Part shown: one piece after another, positions 10,951 through 20,501 of the stretch | Numbering within the stretch: position 1 is the first letter of the stretch | Layout of the letters: each line of letters begins with the position of its first letter | From: Phellopilus nigrolimitatus | Taxonomy: Eukaryota; Basidiomycota; Agaricomycetes; Hymenochaetales; Hymenochaetaceae | Direction: 5' to 3' | Assembly (NCBI GenBank): GCA_021029095.1 | Contig: JAJOHG010000251.1 | Location: 1-36,948, forward strand | DNA length: 36,948 nucleotides | Made by a program: the position numbers and the translations under genes | Notes under the pieces: generated by a model | What the model was told of the DNA's origin: nothing | The model's input: only the letters and a program-made list of their open reading frames with translations | Database searches by the model: none

Positions 10951-11100
10951 TCGTTCTTCTTGTAACAGCCGTGCAGACTCGGTTTGAACAGACAGGTCGG
11001 ATGGAGGACCTCGTACAGTTTGTACAGTTCATTGCCTTCCGCTATATCTGCGTCCTCCTGGGCACCCTGGTCGCTCTCGATATCGAAACAACTGTTTTGC
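10951..11100 (+). pseudogene. decayed TPR unit downstream of the array
   Basis: After the TGA at 10948-10950 the DNA still resembles TPR units (the CCTGATCGTTCTTCTTG, GTGCAGACTCGGTTTGAACA and CCTCCTGGGCACCCTGGTCG blocks). One extra C, a short deletion and a duplicated TACAGTT break the frame. The downstream region to 11306 holds nothing recognisable, and no CHAT domain is present. Confidence 0.6.
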
Positions 11101-11306
11101 AAATACTGTATCGTAGGAAGTAATAAACCAACTAAAACTTGTCAATGTATATCAGTTTTTGTGAAATCGCTCGTCGTATTCAACCAAGATATACATGTAA
11201 ACTAGCATCCCACTGGGTACTATAGTGTCAGAGTGGCGAAATATGTACGGGTCAATATTAAATAGAATTTACGGTATGAGGACTCAGAATAAAGAATTTC
11301 AGAATC

Positions 11307-11531
11307 ATGAGGCTGTAAGCGCAATGCTGCAAGAGTGTCCAGAATGTTTGAGGTCCTGAAGCGCGTCGAGAGCACGCAAGAAGAGGAAGCAGATTTCAAG
11401 ACCCGTCAAAATGTCCTCTTATATCTTTGAAGGCAGTGATTTTCATCTTCGGCCTACACAATGTAGACAACGGTAAAAACGGAAAGGCAATAACAATTCC
11501 ACGAGAGCGGCTAATGGAGCGGCTCTTGAGT
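11307..11531. repeat. repeat R1, copy 2, left half
   Basis: This half matches 6760-7000, including the AA9-proximal CTGCAAGAGTG block, the TTTTCATCTTCGGCCTACACAA block and the AATTCCACGAGAGCGG block. It ends in the 7-bp CTTGAGT. Read on into 13408 it restores the R1 sequence (GAGCGGCT, CTTGAGT, AACTGTGGTGGG; compare GAGCCGCTTTTAAGTAACTA at 6984). The two halves are therefore one copy split by an insertion. Confidence 0.75.
11525..11531 (+). repeat. target-site duplication, left (CTTGAGT)
   Basis: This 7-bp word directly precedes the left terminal inverted repeat and recurs at 13408-13414 directly after the right one. The uninterrupted R1 copy at 6760 has the site once (in diverged form). Confidence 0.8.
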
Positions 11532-11581
11532 CCCAATGAGAAATCACTCGGGTGAAATTGAACCGTATCGTACCAAATCGT
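11532..11581 (+). repeat. left terminal inverted repeat
   Basis: The first 19 bases are identical to the inverted right end, then one mismatch, seven matches, one mismatch and three matches. More distant ATCG-containing matches continue to about base 50. Confidence 0.85.
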
Positions 11582-11950
11582 AGACAATCTTATGTATTTG
11601 ATTCAAATCGAGTGAACTTGGATGGTATTTCAAAGGCTGTGTTGCGACTCAATTTAGACGTCTGATTTTCCGTTGCAACTTGCTCAGGAGATCGACACGA
11701 ACGAGAAAAATGGCTAAATAAAAATATTTTCGCCCAACGAACTGCCCACTCGGCTTATGTAAAATGAAGTTGTCCCACAACTCGCAACACGTCAATCAGT
11801 CGCTCGAACTTGTGCTCTGAGTCTCATGTGCACAATTCCTTGTGTCATTTCTCACGTGCTCAGTTTCGTACTCCGCTACCCTCCGAAAATTTTACCGATT
11901 TTCACTCGACTACCTAGCAACGAGACTTCTCTCCACCCATCGACCTCTGC

Positions 11951-13093
11951 GATGCTCGCCACCAACCTCTGGAACAGTGGCACGTACTGCCTCGAGAACA
12001 TGCTCAGCTACGCGCTCGAGCGCGCGTAGTGCTTCGCCGTGCGCCCGCACACAAACGACGTCGCGGTCGGCTTCGACGAGGGCGTTGTCGTCATCAAGCT
12101 CGGCTGCGACGAGCCTGCGCTCAGCATGGACCCCGCCAACAAGCTTGTCTACACGCACAACACCGATGTGCTCTCCGTGAATCTTCAGGCCGCTGTGGAC
12201 ATCGAGACACCCGAGGGCCAACGCATCCACCTCCCCGTGCGCGAATACACTCTAAATTATAAATTTGTTAGCTAATGCTCTGATAAGCCCCCTGTATCTC
12301 CTAGGCTATATCCCCGCTCACAACTGCGTGTATCTCGCGGACAAGGAAGTCAGGATCTACGAATACTCCCTCTCGCTGAACCTCATCGAATACCAATCGG
12401 CCATCCTTCGAGGCGACACTAACACTGCTGCCGAAACTCCGCCGTCGAGATTGCTCGTACCATCCCCGATGCCGAGGCGGAGACGAAGTGGAAGGCCGTC
12501 AGCGACCGCGCGCTGGCCTGTGGCGCTTTGACCTCACGCGGGAGTGCTTCGAGCGTGCAGGAAACCTCAGTGCGCTCATGCTCCTCGCGATTGGCGACAG
12601 GGCCGGGCTCGCGAAGCTCGCGGTGCTGGCCGGTAAGCAGAACCCCAAACGCGCTTGCTACAAATCAGGACTGTTTTACTGAAAGAGAGCCACTTTGTGC
12701 AGAGAAGGGGCAGAACAACCTGGTGCTTGCCAGCCGGCTGCAGCTCGGCGACAAGGAGGCCTGCGTCAACCTCCTCGTGAAGACGGAGTGCGCACCGCAA
12801 ACAGTGCTCTTCGCACGAACCTATGCACCGAGGTAAGCCACCTCTCCACCTCTCCTCTCCTCTGAAGATCGGAGCGACTGACATGTTCCACCCGTCACAG
12901 CCTGGCGTCAAAAGCGGTGGACGCGTGGTGTGCGGAGCTCACGTCCAAGGACCGCAAGAAACACGCTGCGACCGCAGCGTCGCCCACGGAGAACCTGGAG
13001 AACGCACATCGGAAGGTGGACAGGAATGGTGTATGGGGCGCAGGGTTGCTCGTCTTCGTTATGGTCTTTATCGTCGCATTTTTCGTGTTTTAG
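11951..13093 (+). pseudogene. coatomer beta'-COP (SEC27/COPB2) fragment
   Basis: Beta'-COP is the WD40/TPR subunit of the COPI vesicle coat. Recognisable pieces in order are WNSGTYCLENMLSYALERA then an amber codon (12028-12030) where family members have Trp; NDVAVGFDEGVVVIKLG (about 12057); IPAHNCVYLADKEV (about 12311); YSLSLNLIEYQSAILRGD (about 12363); TIPDAEAETKWKAVSDRAL in a shifted frame; RFDLTRECFERAGNLSALML (about 12529); EKGQNNLVLASRLQLGD (about 12703); and LLVKTECAPQTVLFARTYAP. Compared with the family, the first propeller is missing and a large internal part is deleted near 12265. Introns at 12633-12701 and about 12834-12900 are retained. The last piece ends in a hydrophobic run that beta'-COP lacks. 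Stop, deletion and frame changes make it a pseudogene as COPB2. Confidence 0.88.
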
Positions 13094-13357
13094 CGTAGCG
13101 TATAGTCAATTTATTGCTCGATTCGCTTTTATGAAAGAAAAATAGTGTGATAATTTGCCAGATTTAATACGATATCACCCAATAGGTTACACTGCAGAAT
13201 AGAAATGACACGATTTTGCGCGATCCTGCCATATATTCTGTCGAATGAAAACGGGCCTGCTCGAATAATCCGTTTCCACTCGTTTTCACTCATTTTGACA
13301 ATAAATATATCGTTTTATTCTTAAAATATATTGTGATATCGGACCAGGTCGATTAGT

Positions 13358-13407
13358 CCGATATTGTGCGATCTAATTCGATTTCACACGAGTGATTTCT
13401 CATTGGG
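13358..13407 (-). repeat. right terminal inverted repeat
   Basis: This is the inverted partner of 11532-11581, ending in CATTGGG at 13401-13407. The neighbouring interior is AT-rich with several GATAT/ATATC words (13320-13380), a typical subterminal composition. Confidence 0.85.
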
Positions 13408-13800
13408 CTTGAGTAACTGTGGTGGGTTTTGATGTCCGAAGTACGAGAGACAGACTTCACAAGAAATTGGCAGGAGCAGATGTCGGCTGCTCGCTGAGTC
13501 ATCCGCGAGAGCAATTTTCCGTTTCCGGTGCCGGCAACCGCAAGGCGTCGTGCTTTGCAACGTCGTGATCAAGCACTTTCACAAGAATAATCGTCTCTGT
13601 TTGACCCTCAATAACCTTATATCTCAACACAAAGCCGACCGATGTATTGATCAACTTTGAAGCTTCCATCTTTCTCAAAGACAATACCAGAGAGCTTACC
13701 CTCCGAAGCAAGCTGCTCCAAGTTTTCAAGTATCGCACCACGTTTTTATGCAATCTTTCTATACTTTCTCGGAGCTTGGAACGCTGAGGGGAGAAGTGCA
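13408..13800. repeat. repeat R1, copy 2, right half
   Basis: It opens with the second CTTGAGT target duplication and continues R1 (AACTGTGGTGGG, GAGTCATCCGCGAGAG, TTCCGTTTCCGGTGCCGG, ACAAGAATAAT, and ACAAAGCCGACC). It corresponds to about 6995-7560. On the minus strand an open stretch at 13622-13740 reads protein-like (EGKLSGIVFEKDGSFKVDQY). I do not recognise it, and the matching frame in copy 1 is broken. Confidence 0.7.
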
Positions 13801-14340
13801 GCCCCACTAAATCATATCAACACTTGTCAATCCGAGGCAGCTATCACTATCTAAAAAGCGTATGGATAAATAACTATCTCTATGCTGTTGATGTTTTTAA
13901 TATTCTAGTACGCTTGCGCTAATTTTCCGAAATTATCTCTGGCGTGTCTTGCCAAGGTCTTCCAGAAGTTAGGACTTAGGACTTCGTCTTGGCAGAGCTA
14001 ACTATCCTTGTGTAGCGGGGTTATTTCTACACATTTTGAACTGTAGACCTCGTCTACTGAGAACATAGTTATTCCGGAAAATGACCGAATGCGCGCTGAT
14101 GCGTATGTTCGATCTTCTGTTTTCTTTTCCTGTAGGGCGGGTGGGGCACGACATACAGGACGTCAGCATCCGAGTTCCGGAAAAAAGCCATGGCTTTTCC
14201 TCGATTACAGATTGAGGGGTGTGTCGGTCTTCCTCCGGGCAGGTCGATATGAAATACGCGCAAGCTCGGAAAGAGCTCGGCGCGCAGCGCTGCAGCCACA
14301 GAATGTTTTCGGTAAAAACAGGGGTCATTTCAGTTCATGG
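13801..14340. other. intergenic, upstream of second AA9 gene
   Basis: No supported gene. Two TTCCGGAAAA words (about 14070 and 14176) lie within 350 bp of the AA9 start; their meaning is unknown. Confidence 0.4.
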
Positions 14341-14346
14341 TATAAA
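14341..14346 (+). promoter_or_regulatory. TATA box of second AA9 gene
   Basis: TATAAA lies 69 nt before the ATG at 14415, a usual distance for a fungal secreted-enzyme gene with a short 5' leader. Confidence 0.6.
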
Positions 14347-14414
14347 GGGCTCATAGCAAGCAATGCTGCTGGTCCTCACCAGCGGCTTTTACCCTGTTTA
14401 TCAGATTGGCGACA

Positions 14415-15386
14415 ATGTTTGGTACCCAGCTCGTCGCTGTCCTGCTTGCCGCAAGCTCGGCGCTCGCGCATGTCCGTATGACGGCCATCTCGGTCAACGG
14501 CGGCGCGTTCGAGACCGACTCTGTTCGTCTCCCGCCCAGCAACTCACCCGTTACAGACGTAACCTCGGTACGAGCCACCACCCATTTTCCGCGGACGCAA
14601 TTTGAATTTACCATTGTGTGTCTAGGATGATATTGTATGTACTTGTCTTCGCGCGGATAGATGAACTCGGACAGCGTCTGACCGTGTCATAGATATGCAA
14701 TGTGAACGGCGACATCCCCGTTTCTGGCATCACGACGGTCCCCGCCGGCTCGACGGTTGTAGCGCAGTGGGATGCCGGCGCGCATCCGGGCCCGAACCTC
14801 GTGTACGTGGCCAAAGTGTCGAACGCGACCACCCCGACGATCACGGGCTTGTCATGGACGAAGGTCCGTCGCATCTAAATTTCTTCCCATTCAATATGCA
14901 ATAGGCAGCTTATAATAACTTCCTTCATTTTTGTTGTCCCGCAGATCTCGCAGCAGGGTATTGTCGACGCCGCGCTCGGTTCGAGCTCGGGCGGCTGGTC
15001 CTCGCCGCTGCCAAACGGGCAGTACAGCTTCGTGCTGCCGGACTCGCTGCCCGCGGGGCAGTACCTCCTGCGCGTCGAAACGATCGGTTTGCACGTCGCC
15101 TCGACGTACCCGGGCGCGCAGTTCTACTCGTCATGCGTGCAAATTGCCGTCACGGGTGGCGGCTCGAGTACGCCGACGGGCGTCGCGTTCCCCGGCGCGT
15201 ACGTAGGCTCGGAGCCGGGCATTACGATCGACATATACTACCCCGTGCCGCAGACGTACACGTTCCCCGGCGGTGCTGTTTGGCCTGATGGTGAGTGCAC
15301 AAACAAAATCTGGCTTATTGGCAGTGGTAAATGTTGATACATCAGGCTCTACCGAGAACGATAATGATGCAGGAGACTGGTCCTGA
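14415..15386 (+). CDS. AA9 lytic polysaccharide monooxygenase (second copy)
   Basis: A secreted copper monooxygenase of family AA9. Five exons keep frame: 14415-14567, 14626-14634, 14693-14863, 14945-15290 and 15346-15386, giving 239 aa. The 18-aa signal peptide ends in SALA and exposes His1 (HVRMTAISVNG). The second brace His is in AHPGPNLVYVA (about residue 85), followed by RVETIGLH and the canonical GAQFYSSC with Gln and Tyr intact. Exon 2 is only 9 nt (GATGATATT, Asp-Asp-Ile) and restores the DDIxCNVNG motif of the family. It ends after a short acidic tail, with no linker and no CBM1. It differs clearly in sequence from the first AA9 gene and has a different exon plan, so the two are not a recent tandem pair. 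Confidence 0.92.
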
Positions 15387-15819
15387 CGGATTATGATATT
15401 GAAGAGTTTGTGTGAATACTTACGTTTACTAGAGGAGAGTGCCGGTTTTCGCTGGCAGTCTCTGGTGAAACTGAGCTTAAATTGGGTTGCACATGTAAAG
15501 TAACACGACATGTGAAGCGATGCAGTGAATGAATATGTTAGACAGTGTAGGTGCGGAAGAAAGGGAAAAGGCGCCAGAGCGTAAGATGATTACTGAGATT
15601 CGAGAACGAAGCCTACGTAACAGTAAACCATCTGTCATTCTGCGTCTTTCCTCTGGTATCATTTCACTTTCGATCTTCTAAACTGCCAATACCTCCAAGT
15701 AAGATACATACATAGAAGTGCGGTGCAAATATACGTTCCCATCACGACTAGGAGGTAAAAATACATGAAAAGTATTGTCCCATTTTTAGAGATCTGAAAT
15801 GACAGGTTTACTATAGGGC
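15387..15819. other. convergent 3' region
   Basis: This lies between the second AA9 gene (+) and kinase K1 (-). The part next to the K1 stop (about 15760-15819) is also present, in inverted copy, at 28480-28520. Nothing else is supported. Confidence 0.4.
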
Positions 15820-17412
15820 CTAACGTCTCCTTGCATTTGGAGGCGGAGCGCCATGTAATGCTCTGGGATCAACAGGCTGGGGCCTATGGGCCACTGGTTC
15901 TTGTGGGGGATAAGCCAAATCAGCCCTATACCTTGGCGGAGGGTTCATGCTGAACCTATTGGGGCCATATATGTTTATAGGGACGCTGGAATATTTATAA
16001 TCTTCAATCCACTGTAGTATATCGCATCAGAAAAGGCAAGCATGAAAAAATTGACTGCGTTGCCAGATTAACATACCGCTAGGCCAAGTGCCACCGAGGC
16101 AGTAGGTCTGTCAACTGGGTTCTTCACAAGCAGGTTCTTTACGAATGCCCTTGCTGCCGTATAATAAGCACCCAATTATGAGACTCAGCTGTAAAACCTT
16201 ACCAATACATGATCCACGCCTTTGATCTACCAAATGGTTCCAGTGTGAATCTTCAAATTTAATGTCTTTGTGTATAATTTGCTGTACTATATCAGGATCC
16301 GGCCTTCTAATATCCAATGGGTGAATCCCAGTAAGTAGCTCATAAGCAATAATCCTGGGTATAAAGAAAGCCATGTCAGAATCCCCTATTGTGAAGACCA
16401 GCAAGTCGTTCAGTCGAGCCACACACCCAACTGCCCACATATCAACTGCCAAGGTTCTCGAGCCTTCTGAGAATATCTCTGGTGCCATATACCAAAGTGT
16501 TCCTAGTACTTCCTTGCGGTCTTGATTTCTTTTGCTCGTCGGGTAACTAACTCCCCGTGCAGCGCTATGTTTGCGGTGAAAATTAGCAAGACGAGACACA
16601 AGCAACACAGCCCGGTGAAAATAGTTCTCACAGGCCGAAATCAGCTATCACTATGTTTGTGCTCGATGGGTCTCTGCAAAGAATATTTGCCGGCCTTTCG
16701 GAGGGAGATTGAACACCATACCACTAACAAGAGAATAGGCTGCTAAACTCACTTTATGTCCCTATGCGCTATATGTTTCTTGTGCATAAACTTCAGTGCC
16801 TTTAGAATTTGCCTTAAGTTCAATGAGGAGGAAGTAAGTATTTCACAGCTACCGGGCTTTCTCCAGAGACATACTTTATATATATTGCAGCTTCAGCTTC
16901 GGTATGCCTTCCCTTGCCGCAGATCCTTGCATATAGCTCGCCACCTGCTATATATTCCAAGGCTACATAAATGATTTCGCTGCCGGTCTCTGATTTCCAA
17001 TAGTCAAATATCTTTGTCTAGATCAAAGAAGGATATAAGTATCCCATAGGTGTCGAGACTCAAACGCCACCAAAGAATATGCAATACAGCCGACCTACAA
17101 TTTTATCAGATTTCTCTTCCTTCCTGAGCTCCAATAATATCTGTATTTCATTGTTGACTAATGCATATTCATGAACACTTTTAGGTGAGACGGCCTTTAG
17201 AGCAGCATAAATAGGAGGTTCGTTTCTTCCGAGAAAACACTTGTATTTCTAAGGAAATAATTGAGAGTGATCAGGTATCTCAGTAACTGATTGAGTCTTT
17301 GGCAGTTCGGTTGAATATGACATACTCCAACTTGTCCGAAGGTACCAGATCCGAGTGAAGCCCTGAATTCATAGGTCCTTCCGGTCGTACTGTTGTAGAG
17401 GGTTTTTTCCAT
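15820..17412 (-). CDS. CaMK-like Ser/Thr protein kinase K1
   Basis: A complete kinase domain in nine exons (17412-17326, 17248-17099, 17017-16875, 16812-16753, 16694-16632, 16564-16427, 16354-16203, 16153-16077, 16011-15820), 353 aa. Visible are the Gly loop GSGTFGQV (about 21-28), the ATP lysine in AALKAV (K47), alpha-C Glu in NNEIQIL, HRDIKPAN (143-150), DFG (165-167), GTLWYMAPEIF and the final RPTASVAL. All catalytic residues are present. The C-terminus is Pro-rich and lacks the basic autoinhibitory/calmodulin-type helix of K2-K4. Codons and introns are clearly more AT-rich than in the neighbouring K2. Exon 4 keeps the 60-nt size of the other three kinases. It is probably cytosolic; the substrate is unknown. 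Confidence 0.9.
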
Positions 17413-18100
17413 ATTGCGATACTGAGAGTTTGAATGTGAGCTTGATTAAGGTTTAGCAGTCGGATCTATTCTTCGAAGTTGAAGCTATCGGTCAGGTTGA
17501 TAGATGGCCTCGATCCTCGTCGGAAGGCTTTTATAGAAATTCGAGTCACGACTGAGTATCGTTGCTCCCAAATGCTGAAACACCATTATCCATCTAGGAT
17601 GCAAAGAAGCAGATATCAACTATGAGAACGAAAACAGACGAAACACCGGCTTTAGCACGGATGATTCTTAGCACTAGTATGCACACAAGAAATGTGAGAA
17701 AAAAAAGTGGCGTCGCGGAACTGCGGGAGTAGACCTATCCGCGCACATAAGGCGGCATGGAATCCTCCGCCACCGCAATCCACGGCACACATCGCGTACA
17801 GACGTGCCCCCACACTGCTCGCGCGCAAGAAAGGCCAGCCAGCGCGCAGAGCGTGGACAAGCCATCCCGCGTTTCCCACTGGGTGGACAGCCCTTCACAG
17901 ATTGCTTTTAGCCAAACTGCGAAAAGAGAGCTGAAACATATGCGCCTGTTCTCCGAAACATTATATGTAACGATATATGCAATGCAGCAAAACGAGCAGC
18001 GGCCAGCGGGAGTTTCGAGACCATGCCGTTCTCGTTTTCGCAGGCCGTGCTTAGAGCACGAACCGTGCAAACGATGTCGGCCGTCTGCGCAGCGGGGACA
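17413..18100. other. K1 upstream region
   Basis: No supported gene. Open frames on both strands around 17650-18070 overlap each other and lack family similarity or splice support. Confidence 0.35.
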
Positions 18101-18109
18101 CTTGGCGCC

Positions 18110-18580
18110 TCATTTTGACGGTGGGCGGAACACCTGCCTGAGGCGATATTCGCGATGCCCATCTTCTCGCGGCAGCGTCCGTTCATTTTGTGCGAATTTG
18201 AGCACATTTCTGTCGATGAAAATTGAGCTTGGTTTAAAACACGAAAGATACTATATGGTTTGGCGATTAGCATCTGCTTCCGGCAAGTACACACTCGTTG
18301 GATCACCTTGAGAACGATGAGACACTATCTAGCTCCAGTGGATCACTGCACTTTGCAGCTCGAGGTCTTCGCACATCCACGGCATCACTGCAAAGGTCTA
18401 AATATATAACGCAGCCGGGGTTGGGCCGCCAAGATAGAGACGATGCCGATTGAAGATTGAAGGATTCGTGGCGTACCTCCGAGCCGTCAAGAACAATTGG
18501 TCTCCTCGTTGAAATCCTGACAACTAGTGCTTTTTGCGATGCCAAGCTGAGTCCAGGTGCACGAGCTCGTGAGCAATGAA
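18110..18580. repeat. inverted repeat F, copy 1 (upstream of K1)
   Basis: The reverse complement of this segment matches 27610-28130 over most of its length. Shared blocks include GGCGGGCGGAACAC / GGTGGGCGGAACACC, CACTCGTTGGATCACCTT, AGCTCGAGGTCTTCGC, CTAAATATATA, TGATTGAAGATTGA-like words and GCTTTTTGCG.TG/CGCCAAGCTGAG. No complete coding frame is shared, so it looks like duplicated flank DNA. It lies 0.7-1.2 kb upstream of the K1 start. Confidence 0.75.
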
Positions 18581-18599
18581 AGACGTTGTAGCTTCTAAA

Positions 18600-18960
18600 C
18601 ACTTGGAAAACGCACTTTTCATCTTCGCTCTACGCAATACAGACCGTGGGGAAAACGGGGGGACAACAGAAATTCCACGAGAGCGCCAAATTGAACCGCT
18701 CGAGCAATTAGGCACTCGCGAATAACAACCATGGTGGGCATCGAGCCCCCGTCGTAGATTGCCTAGCGCACGTGCAAAACGCCAAGGTAATCTTTACAAG
18801 GAATCGTCCACATGGCCATGCAACCAGGAGCGGGGTCGGCCGTTCGTTGAGTCGCCCGCGAGAGACGAGAGAAGCAAGTTTCCGACGCATAGCTGAACCC
18901 ATTCTTCACGTTGTACAATCTGAGAAACACAATTAACAGACAACGCCATTCCAATAAGTA
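18600..18960. repeat. repeat R1, copy 3
   Basis: It matches the middle of copy 1: GCACTTTTCATCTTCG, ACAGAAATTCCACGAGAGCG (compare 6956), CATGGTGGGC, TTTACAAG.AATCGTCCA, CCGCGAGAGACGAGAGAAG, AGCAAGTTTCCGAC and CTTCACGTTGTACA. The AA9-proximal part and the distal tail are absent. It directly adjoins repeat F. Confidence 0.7.
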
Positions 18961-19186
18961 GAACGGTCCAGCCGTTATGGACGATATCTGGGAATTTCGC
19001 GCTGCACTACGACCGAACAGAGGTGCAGGGCATATAGTACACAGTCAATTAAAAGTGTGCACTCGTGTGCTCGCACTTACCATAAGAAAAGAACACACAA
19101 AGTATAGAATAGATGCAGAATGAATATCTCTGGCAGCTGTGTCTTGCCAGAAAGAAAGAACAAAAAGGAATTCATTGGAAATTTAC

Positions 19187-19257
19187 TCTCTGGCGGGGAG
19201 TCGAACCCCGCTTTCGCCCGTGACAGGGGCGTGTACTAGCCGATATACTACCAGAGA
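19187..19257 (-). tRNA. tRNA-Asp (GTC)
   Basis: On the minus strand a 71-nt cloverleaf can be drawn. The acceptor stem TCTCTGG pairs with CCAGAGA (7 bp). The D arm contains GGCTAGTAC. The anticodon stem CGCCC/GGGCG holds the loop CTGTCAC with anticodon GTC, and the T arm reads GCGGGGTTCGACTCCCCGC. No intron is present. The GGTTCGACTCC B box is intact. Confidence 0.95.
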
Positions 19258-19398
19258 ATACATTAGGGCAGAAACTTACAATAATATGTCAGCAAATTGT
19301 AAATAAGCCGTGACAGTCACACAAGCTTTCTCTCATTCTGCGCTGGCGCCGCTTCCTCCAAAGCCACCTCCAACCCGAACATATAAAAAAAAACCAAC

Positions 19399-19644
19399 AT
19401 GGCCCGCCGCTCCGCACCCCCAGGCTCCGGCCCCTCGTACATGGCGCCGTCGTACGGCGGCGGCGCGCGGGGGCAGCTTGCGGACCCGCACGAGTCGTGG
19501 CTGGCGCGGACGTACCGCGAGCAGGTCGTCGCGCCGCAGCACCTGCCGGGCAACATCAGCATCCTCGGCGCCGTTGCGCTCTTCGCGGGCGGCATCTTCG
19601 CGGTGCGCCAGTGGGGCGGGGACGTCCTGACTGTTGGGCTGTGA
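19399..19644 (+). CDS. small single-TM protein (81 aa)
   Basis: An unspliced 81-aa frame starts in a strong fungal context (ACCAACATGG) just after a TATAAA at 19382. The N-terminus is Gly/Pro/Ser-rich, followed by ESWLARTYREQ and a hydrophobic segment ISILGAVALFAGGIFAV (about 55-71) with a short C-terminal tail, so it is probably a tail-anchored membrane protein. Size and layout recall small mitochondrial outer-membrane translocase subunits, but I cannot assign it. A spliced 3' leader may exist: GTGCGT at 19661 and GCGCAG at about 19718 fit a 3'-UTR intron. Confidence 0.65.
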   Translation: MARRSAPPGSGPSYMAPSYGGGARGQLADPHESWLARTYREQVVAPQHLPGNISILGAVALFAGGIFAVRQWGGDVLTVGL

Positions 19645-20501
19645 AGATGGGGTTCGAGGAGGTGCGTGTTGATACCTTCGTTTTACTTGGAGTGCGCTAA
19701 CTGACGGGCTTGCGCAGATACCGCACCACTACACATACACCTTTTCCCAGCTCAAACCCACCCGCATACTTCCCAGCATCGTCGCATCTGCTCTTGTGTA
19801 TTCTAGCCTATTGCGTGCTGCAACCATAATGAAACGTACAGAGAATCTCGCCGCATCTGACTTTGTTCTCTTTTGCTTGCTGAAGTCGTTTCGAAAATTG
19901 CAATCTTTTCCGGACGAGGGCGCGTTCGAATATCATGGCCAAAGTACAATCGGGACGACGCCTAAAACCTCTCTTTGTTTCTCTGATAAGTCATGTAAAA
20001 GAAGGATCGTGCACGAGTTTGCTGAGGGATGCGTAAGAAAGCGGGGTCCCTTGTAAAATAGGTATTCCTGTAAATGCGGAAATTGAAACGCTGCAGCATT
20101 TTTAGTTCATACATACGTCACAAGTTTGGGGGGACAGAACGCACATTTATTAAATGCGTTGGATTCTACTCAGTGCGTTGGATTCTACTCCGAGTCAGCC
20201 ATGATATGAAATAAATGTGACCCAGCTTCGGCTTGAAAGACTCCAGTTGAGAAAGCATACAAGAGAAAAAAAAAAAAAAAAAAGAAAGTACCATTAGAAA
20301 ACAGTGTGCAGTTTGCACAACAGTTCTCGCCATAAACAGTAATTTTCGAAATAGCGAGGGAGGAGTCGGCATACAAGTCTCCCTCCCAACACATTCAGCG
20401 ACCAGTATCGCATGTGATTACATTTTATATTCCTGCTTCCAGTCGAAACATCCGCGCAGTGTTCAACCTGGACTTCACTTGACGCGCAGAACAGAACAAA
20501 C
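19645..20501. other. intergenic upstream of K2
   Basis: No supported gene; the open frame at 19796-20056 has no family likeness. It contains a tandem 19-20 bp repeat (GCGTTGGATTCTACTC twice, about 20157-20190) and a run of 18 A (20266-20283). Confidence 0.4.

Larger units (their letters stand above)
11532..13407. mobile_element. TIR element carrying a captured coatomer beta' gene fragment
   Basis: The element has inverted ends. The left end 11532-11560 and the reverse complement of 13407-13379 both start CCCAATGAGAAATCACTCG. They then read G/T, GTGAAAT, T/C, GAA, and keep scattered ATCG matches to about 50 bp. A 7-bp target duplication (CTTGAGT) flanks it, and the joined flanks restore repeat R1. 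It has no transposase ORF, so it would be non-autonomous. Its cargo (about 11930-13093) is a broken COPB2/SEC27 fragment that keeps introns, so the fragment came from genomic DNA and not from mRNA. The superfamily is not assigned: a 7-bp duplication with CCC-starting ends does not match a class I can name with confidence. Confidence 0.85.

Noticed and set aside
11532..13407. hAT assignment of the TIR element
   Set aside because: Trimming the ends to CAATG would suit hAT, but then no 8-bp target duplication exists; the CTTGAGT 7-mer fits only the CCC ends.
17652..18311. Gene upstream of K1
   Set aside because: Frames on both strands overlap repeat F, and the matching frame is not kept in the second copy.
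19796..20056. 86-codon frame after the small TM gene
   Set aside because: No family likeness and poor start context; treated as intergenic.
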